Source of the DNA: Lachnospiraceae bacterium MC2017 | GTDB taxonomy: Bacteria > Bacillota > Clostridia > Lachnospirales > Lachnospiraceae | Direction of reading: 5' to 3' | Length of the DNA: 64,000 nt | Assembly: GCA_000701625.1 (NCBI GenBank) | Contig: JNJK01000008.1 | Span: 1-64,000 of the forward strand | In this document: positions 52,525 through 59,601 of the stretch, in pieces | How the letters are laid out: every line of letters begins with the position of its first letter | Numbering within the stretch: the stretch's first letter is position 1 | Notes under the pieces: generated by a model | What the model saw: the letters and a program-made list of their open reading frames with translations, nothing else | Databases searched by the model: none | What the model was told of the DNA's origin: nothing | Position numbers and translations under genes: made by a program

Positions 52525-53433
52525 ATGCTATACGGAAATATGAGAGACGGTGTTACGGAACCGCCGGTTGATCTACATGTTCACTCTACCGCTTCAGACG
52601 GTACGTATACCCCATCTGAGCTGGTTGATTATGCAATTAAAAAGGGACTCGCCGCGATAGCTCTTACAGATCACGATACCGTGGAAGGTCTTAAAGAAAT
52701 CCGGGACTACGCTGCATCAATAGAAAACGCTCCTGAGATCATAAACGGAATTGAACTCTCAACCGATCTAAACGGCAAGGATATCCATATCGTCGGACTC
52801 TTTATCGATGAAACGGAACCTGAATTTTTAAGCAATCTGGAAGTTTTCAGAAATTCCCGAGATGTCCGAAACGAAAAAATGTGCAAGGGTCTACGTGAAG
52901 GACTTCATATGGATATCTCCTTCTCACAGCTAAAAGAAGCCTTTCCGGGCGCTGTCATTACCCGTGCCCATTATGCCAAATATATGCTGAAACACGGATA
53001 TGTACAGAGCACGCAGGAAGCCTTTGACCGCTATATCGGTGACGGCTGTCCATACTTTATCCCCCGTGAAAAAGTCACTCCCGTTGACGGGATCCGACTG
53101 ATAAAAAAAGCTCACGGAATACCTGTACTTGCCCATCCCCTTCTCTATGGAATGTCTCACGACAGACTGGATTCTCTTATAACTGACTTAAAAGCAGAGG
53201 GTCTCGCTGCCATGGAAACGATGTACACTACATTTTCAGCAGGTGAAACCAATGAAATGAAGGCAATGGCAGATAAACACGGACTGTTGTGGTCTGGCGG
53301 ATCTGATTTCCACGGAAGCAATAAAGCAAATACTGATCTCGGCACAGGACGAGGAAACCTTTTTATCCCTCTTTCAACCCTTGAAAAGCTTAGGGATTAT
53401 TACAAACACAATATTAATAACCAGGAGTTCTAA
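52525..53433 (+). CDS. PHP-domain phosphoesterase
   Basis: A 302-residue metal-dependent phosphoesterase of the TrpH/RNase AM type. DLHVHSTASDG, ALTDHDTVEGL, GIELST, the REKVTPVDGI region and VLAHP with the late SGGSDFHG supply the metal ligands. Homologues act on 3',5'-nucleoside bisphosphates or trim 5' ends of RNA. GAAAGGA precedes the start by about ten bases. It is transcribed with the HAD gene five bases downstream. Confidence 0.88.
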   Translation: MLYGNMRDGVTEPPVDLHVHSTASDGTYTPSELVDYAIKKGLAAIALTDHDTVEGLKEIRDYAASIENAPEIINGIELSTDLNGKDIHIVGLFIDETEPEFLSNLEVFRNSRDVRNEKMCKGLREGLHMDISFSQLKEAFPGAVITRAHYAKYMLKHGYVQSTQEAFDRYIGDGCPYFIPREKVTPVDGIRLIKKAHGIPVLAHPLLYGMSHDRLDSLITDLKAEGLAAMETMYTTFSAGETNEMKAMADKHGLLWSGGSDFHGSNKANTDLGTGRGNLFIPLSTLEKLRDYYKHNINNQEF

Positions 53434-53438
53434 AAAAT

Positions 53439-54272
53439 ATGACTACTGACAGAAAATTTCTCTTTGTTGATCTGGATGAGACACTTCTCACCAGCGATAA
53501 ACGGATAGATGGTACTGATCTGGAAGCGATAAATGAAATGCTGGATGAGGGACACTGCTTTGCATTTGTAACCGGTCGTCCCTATCCCGACACGATATGC
53601 ATTGCCGAAAGATACCGTCTGGTCCGTGATGGCTTTTATATCGCAAGCTACAATGGATCACAGATAAATAATCCTGTTACAGGAGATGTTCTTTACGCCT
53701 CTCCTGTTTCGATCAGTGATGTCCGGATGATCTTTGAAACCGCTGCCGAAAAAAACATACACTGCCAGACATACGACAGAAATTACGTCATTGCAACCGG
53801 CGGGCAGGAAATCATTGATGCCTATCTCAAAGGAAAAGTCATGGAGCCTCTCATCGTTCCAACTATTGATGACGTGATAAATACACTCACAACACCTCCG
53901 ATGAAAGTTATCTGCATGGCTCTCAATGATCGTCCAAAGCTGCAGCGTTTTCGTGAATATATCGAACCGCTTCTCCCGTCACGATTAAATACGTTTTTCT
54001 CAAGCGACCGGATTTTGGAGATCAGCGCATCTGACTCCTCTAAAGGAACAGGTCTTAAGCGACTCTGCGAGATAACGGGCATACCTGTTTCAAACTCTAT
54101 CGGTGCCGGTGATGAAGAAAATGATCTGCCGCTCATCAAAGCTGCGGGCTTAGGTGTAGCCATGGCCAACGCGCGTGAAGAGATTAAAAAAGCCGCGGAT
54201 GTTGTCACTGAACACGACAACAACCACGGCGGAATTGCTGAGATCATTTATAAATATATTCTTCAAGTATGA
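53439..54272 (+). CDS. Cof-type HAD-superfamily hydrolase
   Basis: A 277-residue phosphatase of the HAD IIB (Cof) subfamily. The nucleophile motif is FVDLDETLL, motif II TGRP, motif III Lys in SSKGTGLKRL, and motif IV GAGDEENDLPLI. A C2B cap lies between (about 85-185). These enzymes dephosphorylate sugar phosphates or pyridoxal phosphate; the precise substrate is not assignable. It is transcribed with the PHP gene and ends 34 bases before a large palindrome. Confidence 0.9.
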   Translation: MTTDRKFLFVDLDETLLTSDKRIDGTDLEAINEMLDEGHCFAFVTGRPYPDTICIAERYRLVRDGFYIASYNGSQINNPVTGDVLYASPVSISDVRMIFETAAEKNIHCQTYDRNYVIATGGQEIIDAYLKGKVMEPLIVPTIDDVINTLTTPPMKVICMALNDRPKLQRFREYIEPLLPSRLNTFFSSDRILEISASDSSKGTGLKRLCEITGIPVSNSIGAGDEENDLPLIKAAGLGVAMANAREEIKKAADVVTEHDNNHGGIAEIIYKYILQV

Positions 54273-54306
54273 TCATTTCAGAATAACCTGTGCTTTTCAC
54301 AAGTCA

Positions 54307-54502
54307 GTGCAGGGCTGATAAATTCTCTTGGAACAATTAGCCGGCAGCACTTAGTGAACACGTTGTCCGAATAGGTAATTTCCGCGAACTGTTTGAGACG
54401 CATAGCGTCGAGTTTCGCGGAAATTACCGTGTTTATGAGGACAATGCGTGAGCTTAGTGTCTGTCCGAGCCGTGACAAGAGAATTTCATCAGCCCTGCAC
54501 GT
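54307..54502. repeat. 196-base near-palindrome, possible MITE or structured RNA
   Basis: The outer arms GTGCAGGGCTGAT (54307-54319) and ATCAGCCCTGCAC (54490-54502) pair perfectly, and the arms continue inward with few interruptions: AAATTCTCTTG/CAAGAGAATTT, TTAGTG-type and GTTGTCC/GGACAA segments, GGTAATTTCCGCGAA/TTCGCGGAAATTACC, ending in a small GACGC-ATA-GCGTC apex. It lies between convergent genes with no ORF of its own. The structure suggests a non-autonomous mobile element or repeat-derived RNA. No transposase is nearby, and flanking target duplications are not clear. Confidence 0.75.
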
Positions 54503-54532
54503 TACATTTTGAGCAATTTGTTACAAGAAAAT

Positions 54533-57500
54533 TCAGTTCATGGTAACCGTAAGATTTCCTTTGTAATCACCCTTGCCTGTGAGAGTGACATTTGGATCGG
54601 CTATTACTGCATCATAATCCTTATTGTTTTTCAACGTGAAGTTCTTCTCTCCGATCGTCATGGTAGCTTTAGTTACTTTTGTCTTCTTACCATTCAGATA
54701 AACCTTTCCGTCAGTGGCTTTAGAAATATCAGCCTGTTCGATTTTAAACTCCACAGGATTCTTCTTCAATACCTTGTTCGCTGTCTTCACAGCAGACTTA
54801 TTCTCCTTTGAAGTACCTGTATTTGCTTTGAAAGAGATTACGAAACAAGCAGGTTTCTTTGACTTCGGATTATCTGAAGCATGCTTTACGTTCTTAAACT
54901 TAAAGGACGGTTTTGAGAAATCCAGGAGAGTTGTATTCAAAGTTATCACAACTCCTCCAATGCTGTAGGTGCCGTTCCCCAGATCCACAATATCCTTTGA
55001 CTTAAACTTATTTCCGGTGAAAGAGGTATTCTGGGTAAAGATCACATTAAGAGTGATATTCGCCGCAGCAAGCTCAGATCCCAGGTCGATAGAAAGATTC
55101 TGGAACACGGTACCATTTACAGTTGCGTTAATGGTTGCGTTTCCAGGTCCGTCTGTGTTATTACCCTCAGGGACTACTGCAAGAAGCAGAACCGCCTTAC
55201 CCCACGTAGTGGATGAACTGTAAACAGCTGTTATGTTAGTAATTCCTACAGCTTTCAAGCTGACAAGTCCTGTAGCATCAACAGTCGCAACAGATTCGTT
55301 ACTACTTGAGAAGTTCCAGCTTCCATTTCCTTCACCAGGTTTGGCTGCCGTTACATTGAGAGTGAAATTGCCGTCCGAAAGACTCTTTGTAAGGCTCTCA
55401 CCGTCTGCAAATGACACCTCTGCATCATCAAGGCCATCTGGATTATCGGGATTATCAGGATCTGTATCTACTACTGTAAGATGCAGAACTGCTTTTCCCC
55501 ACGTAGTGGAAGAATTGTAAATAACCGTAATGCTCGTACTTCCAACAGCTTTCAGGCTGACAAGTCCTGTATTATCAACAGTCGCAACAGATTCGTTGCT
55601 GCTGGAGAAGCTCCAGCTTCCATTTCCATCACCAGGGTTGGCTGCCGTTACATTGAGAGTGAAATTGCCGTCCGAAAGACTCTTTGTAAGGCTCTCACCG
55701 TCTGCAAATGACACCTCTGCATCATCAAGGCCATCTGGATTATCCACTTCTATCGGAAGGGTTATCTCTCTTTCGCAGATGGAATCATTAAATGAACCGT
55801 CAGGACATTTATACTCGACGATAAATATATACTTACCGTCAGGGATCGAAGACACATTCAGATCTCCCCAGAAACTATACTGTCCACCGCCATAATAGCC
55901 GCTTTCAGCGTCCAAAACCCATTGCTTTAGAAGCGTCTTTTCTCCGCCATCTGCCGGCATATACCAAACCGATACATTACCACTTGTCAAATTGCCGATG
56001 GCCAGCAAGCGCGCTTCAAGCGCGTTTTTAGATGAACCGGACATCAGATCAGTGCAGGTGAAACCTTCAGATCCAATGATCATTGACTTCCCACCGTATC
56101 CTGTATCTTCAGAGGAATTCTTGAATTTTCCGCTGTCGCAGGTATATCTGGCTTCGAAAGTATAAAGTCCGGGCTCCAGCGTCTCATTTAAGTCTTTTAA
56201 TACAGTTTCAAATGAAGTATTCAAAACTGTGCTCATATCCCAGCTCTTAAGGAGCTTCTTCTCTCCATCTATCGAGTTGTTGTAATAAACAGAAAGTGTA
56301 CCCTCATCAAGAGGAGCTGTAGGAGATTCCACCCTGACTACCAGCGAATTACTTTCTCCTGCGGAGGATGACATTACATCCGTGTGTCCCTTGGGAATGA
56401 TCCTTTTTGGTGTTATTGAAACCTCTCCCGAAGTTACATCAGATGTAAACGTCATATTGACTCGTGCCGGAAGCTCTATTTCCAGATCGTCAGTAGAAAT
56501 ATTAAAGTAGCCGTTACTGTCAGTAACAAAATCACCAAACTCTTCTCCGTTTACCTTGACATGAATTGTTTCATTCATAAGATTAGGACCAGTTGTCACG
56601 GTGCCAACATACGGATCATCAGGATCACGTTCAAGAGCTCCATTTTCCGCAGTAGTATAAATATTAGTATATGCCCGTAAACTAAGGGTGTCGCCTTCTA
56701 TAGCGGGTTCGTAAGATGTTCGATTAGAAACGGTTGCGTTTCCAAAGCATTCAAGTATTACACCCCATTTATCTATAGTCCTGTCATAGGTTCTCGTTAG
56801 CAGTACATTACCGTCAGGATCAGTAAGGGTCACACTGTAGGTTTTTATGCCCTGTTTTATGATGCCGGTAAAATTTCCTCTGTTGTAATTGCCATCATAC
56901 CCGATCACAAAATTATCTTTTTCCAGAGTAATATTTTCTCCAATACAGTTAAATGTAACGTTTGCAAGGTTAGTAGCATCTCTAGGTCCATCAAATACCA
57001 CGGTTCCGTTGCTGTAACAGTCGGATCCTGCATATACATAAAAGTACAAACGAGGACTTGCATTTCCACCGCTCCATGCTCCCCATCTCTCCATGTTGAG
57101 CAGCTTCCAGCTATATACACCTTCTCCGCCGCCTTCAAGTAGAATAGATGGCTTTGTACTATTGGCACCATCCTTCATAACCTGGTCAACCGTTCCACCG
57201 AACCAGTTTCCATTAAGAAAGTCTCCGATACTATTTTTATCATCTATATCTGCCATTACTATCTCGGGTTCAGTGTTATTTAAGAAAGCGTTTCTCATAA
57301 GAGTGTCGTTTAAAGTCGTCACATTTTCCCTGTATATGGCTCCTCCGCCGTTGCTATTAGCATTCACCATATTGCTGAAGAATCGGCTGTCATAAACCTC
57401 ATATCCCCGAGCAGTCCTGTCATAAATAGCTCCGCCCTTATCAGCAGCATTGCTATCGAAAAGACAGTCATCAATGATAATCTCTCTATTTTCATCAAGA

Positions 57501-58336
57501 ACGGCAATAGCTCCGCCTTTACCTCCGGCAGTATTACTGATAAATGAACATCCCTCTACCTCCAGCTTTCCGCTGGAATTTAAGAAGATTACGCCACCGT
57601 CACCGTCAACATGATTGTCAATAAAGGTACAGTTAATAAAGCTTACTGTATCATTCTGTATGGAATAAAAAGCTCTTTTATTTCCTTCAAAGGTACAGTT
57701 TATAAACGTGAATGAATTCTTTTTAGTTCCGAGGTCAACCCAATTGTCCACAAAAACGTCGTCAGTAAACTCATTAAAGACGGTATTCTTGAAAGTGAGA
57801 TAATGGAAAGTCTTGAAACACAAAAGGTTTGTCATGTTTTGCTGATGGGGTGTCCAGAGATTTCCGTGGATAGTATTTCCTCGACCATCTACAGTAACAT
57901 CTCCGACCCTGCTGGTAGGATTTACCAACTGGTTTTCAAAAGTGGCATTATCTACTGTAAGATCATTCTCCAGATAAACCGAATACGGCACATCTGAACC
58001 CTCAGTCGAACTCTTTACGACATTCCATATCTGCCAAAAAAGTCCGGTAACAGCCGTATCGTTATACGCCACAGCATCCGGACCCGGATCCGGCGTAGCA
58101 GCATCCACCTCCGCAGGCTCTTCACCCTCTACGAAATCTACCACATCCGCTTCACTGTCCGTAACTGCAGATTCGACATATGTCAGTTGTCCCTGGGGTG
58201 GGGATCCGTTGGCAGCGTCTGTCCCGCCGATCAGCGGATATTCCTCGGCACATACGGTAAGAGCCATGCAATATGAAAAGACATAAAAGCACAGACCGAA
58301 CCGCGTAAGCCTCTTTAAGGTCTTCCTTCTGAACAT
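54533..58336 (-). CDS. giant secreted adhesin-like protein rich in N-glycosylation sequons
   Basis: A 1267-residue exported protein. A signal peptide (1-30, cleavage near VCA-EE) is followed by an acidic linker (about 55-90), a right-handed parallel beta-helix (about 115-375) with repeats ending GGAIY or GGVIF as in polymorphic membrane and methanogen adhesin-like proteins, several Ig-like domains (about 400-865), two nearly identical Big_2-like repeats (about 867-1064) and a Lys-rich C-terminal domain. By hand count it contains about 54 N-X-S/T sequons (X not Pro), roughly three times what its composition predicts. No LPXTG, SLH or membrane anchor was found. AAGGAGG lies seven bases before the ATG. 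It is next to a glycosyltransferase and an oligosaccharyltransferase, so it is the likely main acceptor. Confidence 0.85.
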   Translation of the reverse strand: MFRRKTLKRLTRFGLCFYVFSYCMALTVCAEEYPLIGGTDAANGSPPQGQLTYVESAVTDSEADVVDFVEGEEPAEVDAATPDPGPDAVAYNDTAVTGLFWQIWNVVKSSTEGSDVPYSVYLENDLTVDNATFENQLVNPTSRVGDVTVDGRGNTIHGNLWTPHQQNMTNLLCFKTFHYLTFKNTVFNEFTDDVFVDNWVDLGTKKNSFTFINCTFEGNKRAFYSIQNDTVSFINCTFIDNHVDGDGGVIFLNSSGKLEVEGCSFISNTAGGKGGAIAVLDENREIIIDDCLFDSNAADKGGAIYDRTARGYEVYDSRFFSNMVNANSNGGGAIYRENVTTLNDTLMRNAFLNNTEPEIVMADIDDKNSIGDFLNGNWFGGTVDQVMKDGANSTKPSILLEGGGEGVYSWKLLNMERWGAWSGGNASPRLYFYVYAGSDCYSNGTVVFDGPRDATNLANVTFNCIGENITLEKDNFVIGYDGNYNRGNFTGIIKQGIKTYSVTLTDPDGNVLLTRTYDRTIDKWGVILECFGNATVSNRTSYEPAIEGDTLSLRAYTNIYTTAENGALERDPDDPYVGTVTTGPNLMNETIHVKVNGEEFGDFVTDSNGYFNISTDDLEIELPARVNMTFTSDVTSGEVSITPKRIIPKGHTDVMSSSAGESNSLVVRVESPTAPLDEGTLSVYYNNSIDGEKKLLKSWDMSTVLNTSFETVLKDLNETLEPGLYTFEARYTCDSGKFKNSSEDTGYGGKSMIIGSEGFTCTDLMSGSSKNALEARLLAIGNLTSGNVSVWYMPADGGEKTLLKQWVLDAESGYYGGGQYSFWGDLNVSSIPDGKYIFIVEYKCPDGSFNDSICEREITLPIEVDNPDGLDDAEVSFADGESLTKSLSDGNFTLNVTAANPGDGNGSWSFSSSNESVATVDNTGLVSLKAVGSTSITVIYNSSTTWGKAVLHLTVVDTDPDNPDNPDGLDDAEVSFADGESLTKSLSDGNFTLNVTAAKPGEGNGSWNFSSSNESVATVDATGLVSLKAVGITNITAVYSSSTTWGKAVLLLAVVPEGNNTDGPGNATINATVNGTVFQNLSIDLGSELAAANITLNVIFTQNTSFTGNKFKSKDIVDLGNGTYSIGGVVITLNTTLLDFSKPSFKFKNVKHASDNPKSKKPACFVISFKANTGTSKENKSAVKTANKVLKKNPVEFKIEQADISKATDGKVYLNGKKTKVTKATMTIGEKNFTLKNNKDYDAVIADPNVTLTGKGDYKGNLTVTMN
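55144..55740 (-). repeat. tandem 297-base repeat inside the adhesin gene
   Basis: Two copies with a 297-base (99-codon) period, about 55441-55740 and 55144-55440, each encoding a Big_2-like module beginning PDGLDDAEVSFADGESL and containing VSLKAVG. Long segments are identical at the DNA level (for example 55351-55440 against 55648-55737). Such identity suggests recent duplication or gene conversion and allows copy-number change by recombination. Confidence 0.85.
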
Positions 58337-58386
58337 ATTTTACCTCCTTTTGTTTTTTACTACTCCGCTTTTCTAACAAACGTTAA

Positions 58387-58426
58387 GGTGAATGACATTG
58401 CGTTTGAACTGTAACGCATATTCACC
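58387..58426. promoter_or_regulatory. dyad at the adhesin transcription start, possible operator
   Basis: Outer arms GGTGAAT (58387-58393) and ATTCACC (58420-58426) and inner arms GCGTT and AACGC (58400-58404 and 58412-58417 region) form a 40-base dyad. It lies just downstream of the probable -10 box, where a bound repressor or an RNA hairpin at the 5' end would affect expression. Confidence 0.5.
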
Positions 58427-58428
58427 CT

Positions 58429-58456
58429 TTTATATCTATCGGTCATTTTTTCTTAA
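58429..58456 (-). promoter_or_regulatory. possible promoter of the adhesin gene
   Basis: On the minus strand: TTAAGA (58451-58456), 16-base spacer, TATAAA (58429-58434). An alternative TTGATA (58458-58463) with a poor -10 is also present. It separates the adhesin from the glycosyltransferase transcript, which ends at a terminator 10 bases upstream. Confidence 0.4.
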
Positions 58457-58465
58457 TTATCAACA

Positions 58466-58494
58466 GAAAAAGAATCCGACTTTGCCGGATTCTT
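58466..58494 (-). terminator. terminator of the glycosyltransferase operon
   Basis: AAGAATCCG (58470-58478) pairs with CGGATTCTT (58486-58494). On the minus strand the 3' arm runs into GATTCTTTTTCTG. The stem overlaps the glycosyltransferase stop codon. Confidence 0.8.
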
Positions 58495-59527
58495 AACAGT
58501 TCAAGATTTTATACAATTTCTCCGCAGAGGCCTTCCAGGAATAACATGACAGAAACACATTTTTTTCCTGCTCAGCACAGGATTTAATATCAAGTTTCGT
58601 ATGATCATAGTCATAGGGATCGATAAAGGATGCAATATCACCGTAGATCTCATGCATACATGGGGTATCTGATACTATGACTGCATCTGCCCCTGAAGAC
58701 AGAGCTTCCATGGGAGGAAGTCCAAATCCTTCATAAAAAGTGGGAAAAAGAAATGCACGACAGTTTCCCATCAGAGCTTTTGCCTCGCCGTCACTTAAAT
58801 AGCCTGTCAAAATGAGATTTGAGGGTATACCGGCATTTAAGATGTTTTCGCTCCTGTGTCCCCCAATGGCAAAAGTGATACCTGGATGCTGATACGCCGC
58901 ATTTACGATCCATTTCATATTTTTATTAGGCGCAGCAGTGGCCATCCCAAAATAATAGTCACCCTTTTTAAGGCAGAGCTTATCCAGTATACCTGTGTCC
59001 GGATCTATCTCATCCATATGCTGCCAGGCGCTCCCAATAACAGAGATCCTGCTTCTGTCAATTCTATACACTCTTAAGATCTCCGATTGAGAAAACTCAG
59101 AGACAGTTATGATCCTCATTTTTGAACACATGATGACGCGGTAAATAAAACGCCAGAAAAGCATAGAAATGATATTTCTTACGGAACCCGAAAACAGCTC
59201 CGGGTTCACTTTAAGGCTTATGTCATGAAGAACAACGATCCCACGTGGCGAAAACAGAGAAACCGCATTGGTTAAAAATATCCCTACCGCTTTATGTTTC
59301 CGGATAAAAGAAGGAAGATCCGTCTGCTCCCATAAATAACCCTTAAAATGTCCATAACGGATAAGCTTTATGTTCTTTAACTCTATCTCTTTTTCATAGC
59401 TTAAAGGAACAAGAAGCACAAATTCTCCGGGGCTAACAATTTTATCAAGTTCCCGTACCATATTTAGGGCATAGCGTTCTATCCCCGTCAAGCGTCTTGT
59501 AAGAAACACTCCATCTATCACATACAT
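58493..59527 (-). CDS. GT4-like glycosyltransferase
   Basis: A 344-residue retaining glycosyltransferase with two Rossmann-like domains (GT-B). The N terminus GVFLTRRLTGIERYALNMV is the acceptor side; the C-terminal half carries GMATAAPNKNMKW and the donor motif FEGFGLPPMEALSSGADAVIVSDTPCMHEI with the E-x7-E residues. It resembles enzymes adding mannose, glucose or rhamnose to lipid-linked glycans. It has no membrane segment. It follows the oligosaccharyltransferase gene by 74 bases and probably builds the glycan that enzyme transfers. The sugar is not predictable. Confidence 0.9.
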   Translation of the reverse strand: MYVIDGVFLTRRLTGIERYALNMVRELDKIVSPGEFVLLVPLSYEKEIELKNIKLIRYGHFKGYLWEQTDLPSFIRKHKAVGIFLTNAVSLFSPRGIVVLHDISLKVNPELFSGSVRNIISMLFWRFIYRVIMCSKMRIITVSEFSQSEILRVYRIDRSRISVIGSAWQHMDEIDPDTGILDKLCLKKGDYYFGMATAAPNKNMKWIVNAAYQHPGITFAIGGHRSENILNAGIPSNLILTGYLSDGEAKALMGNCRAFLFPTFYEGFGLPPMEALSSGADAVIVSDTPCMHEIYGDIASFIDPYDYDHTKLDIKSCAEQEKNVFLSCYSWKASAEKLYKILNC

Positions 59528-59556
59528 AAAGATTTCCCTGTCCTTAAGTAAATGAT

Positions 59557-59586
59557 GTAAGGGTCAAAATTACCTTTGACCCTTAC
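59557..59586. repeat. perfect 12-base inverted repeat between the STT3-like and GT genes
   Basis: GTAAGGGTCAAA (59557-59568) and TTTGACCCTTAC (59575-59586) form a perfect stem with a 6-base loop. No T tract follows on either strand, so it is not a standard terminator; it may be an RNA processing or stability element or an operator. Confidence 0.6.
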
Positions 59587-59601
59587 TTATGACACGAATT
59601 A

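Noticed and set aside
54307-54502. CRISPR array or insertion sequence at the large palindrome
   Set aside because: There is one inverted structure, not spaced direct repeats, and no transposase ORF in or near it.
58493-59527. Sortase- or S-layer-type anchoring for the adhesin encoded nearby
   Set aside because: No LPXTG-like C-terminal signal, SLH repeats or C-terminal membrane segment occurs in the 1267-residue protein, and no sortase gene lies in the window.
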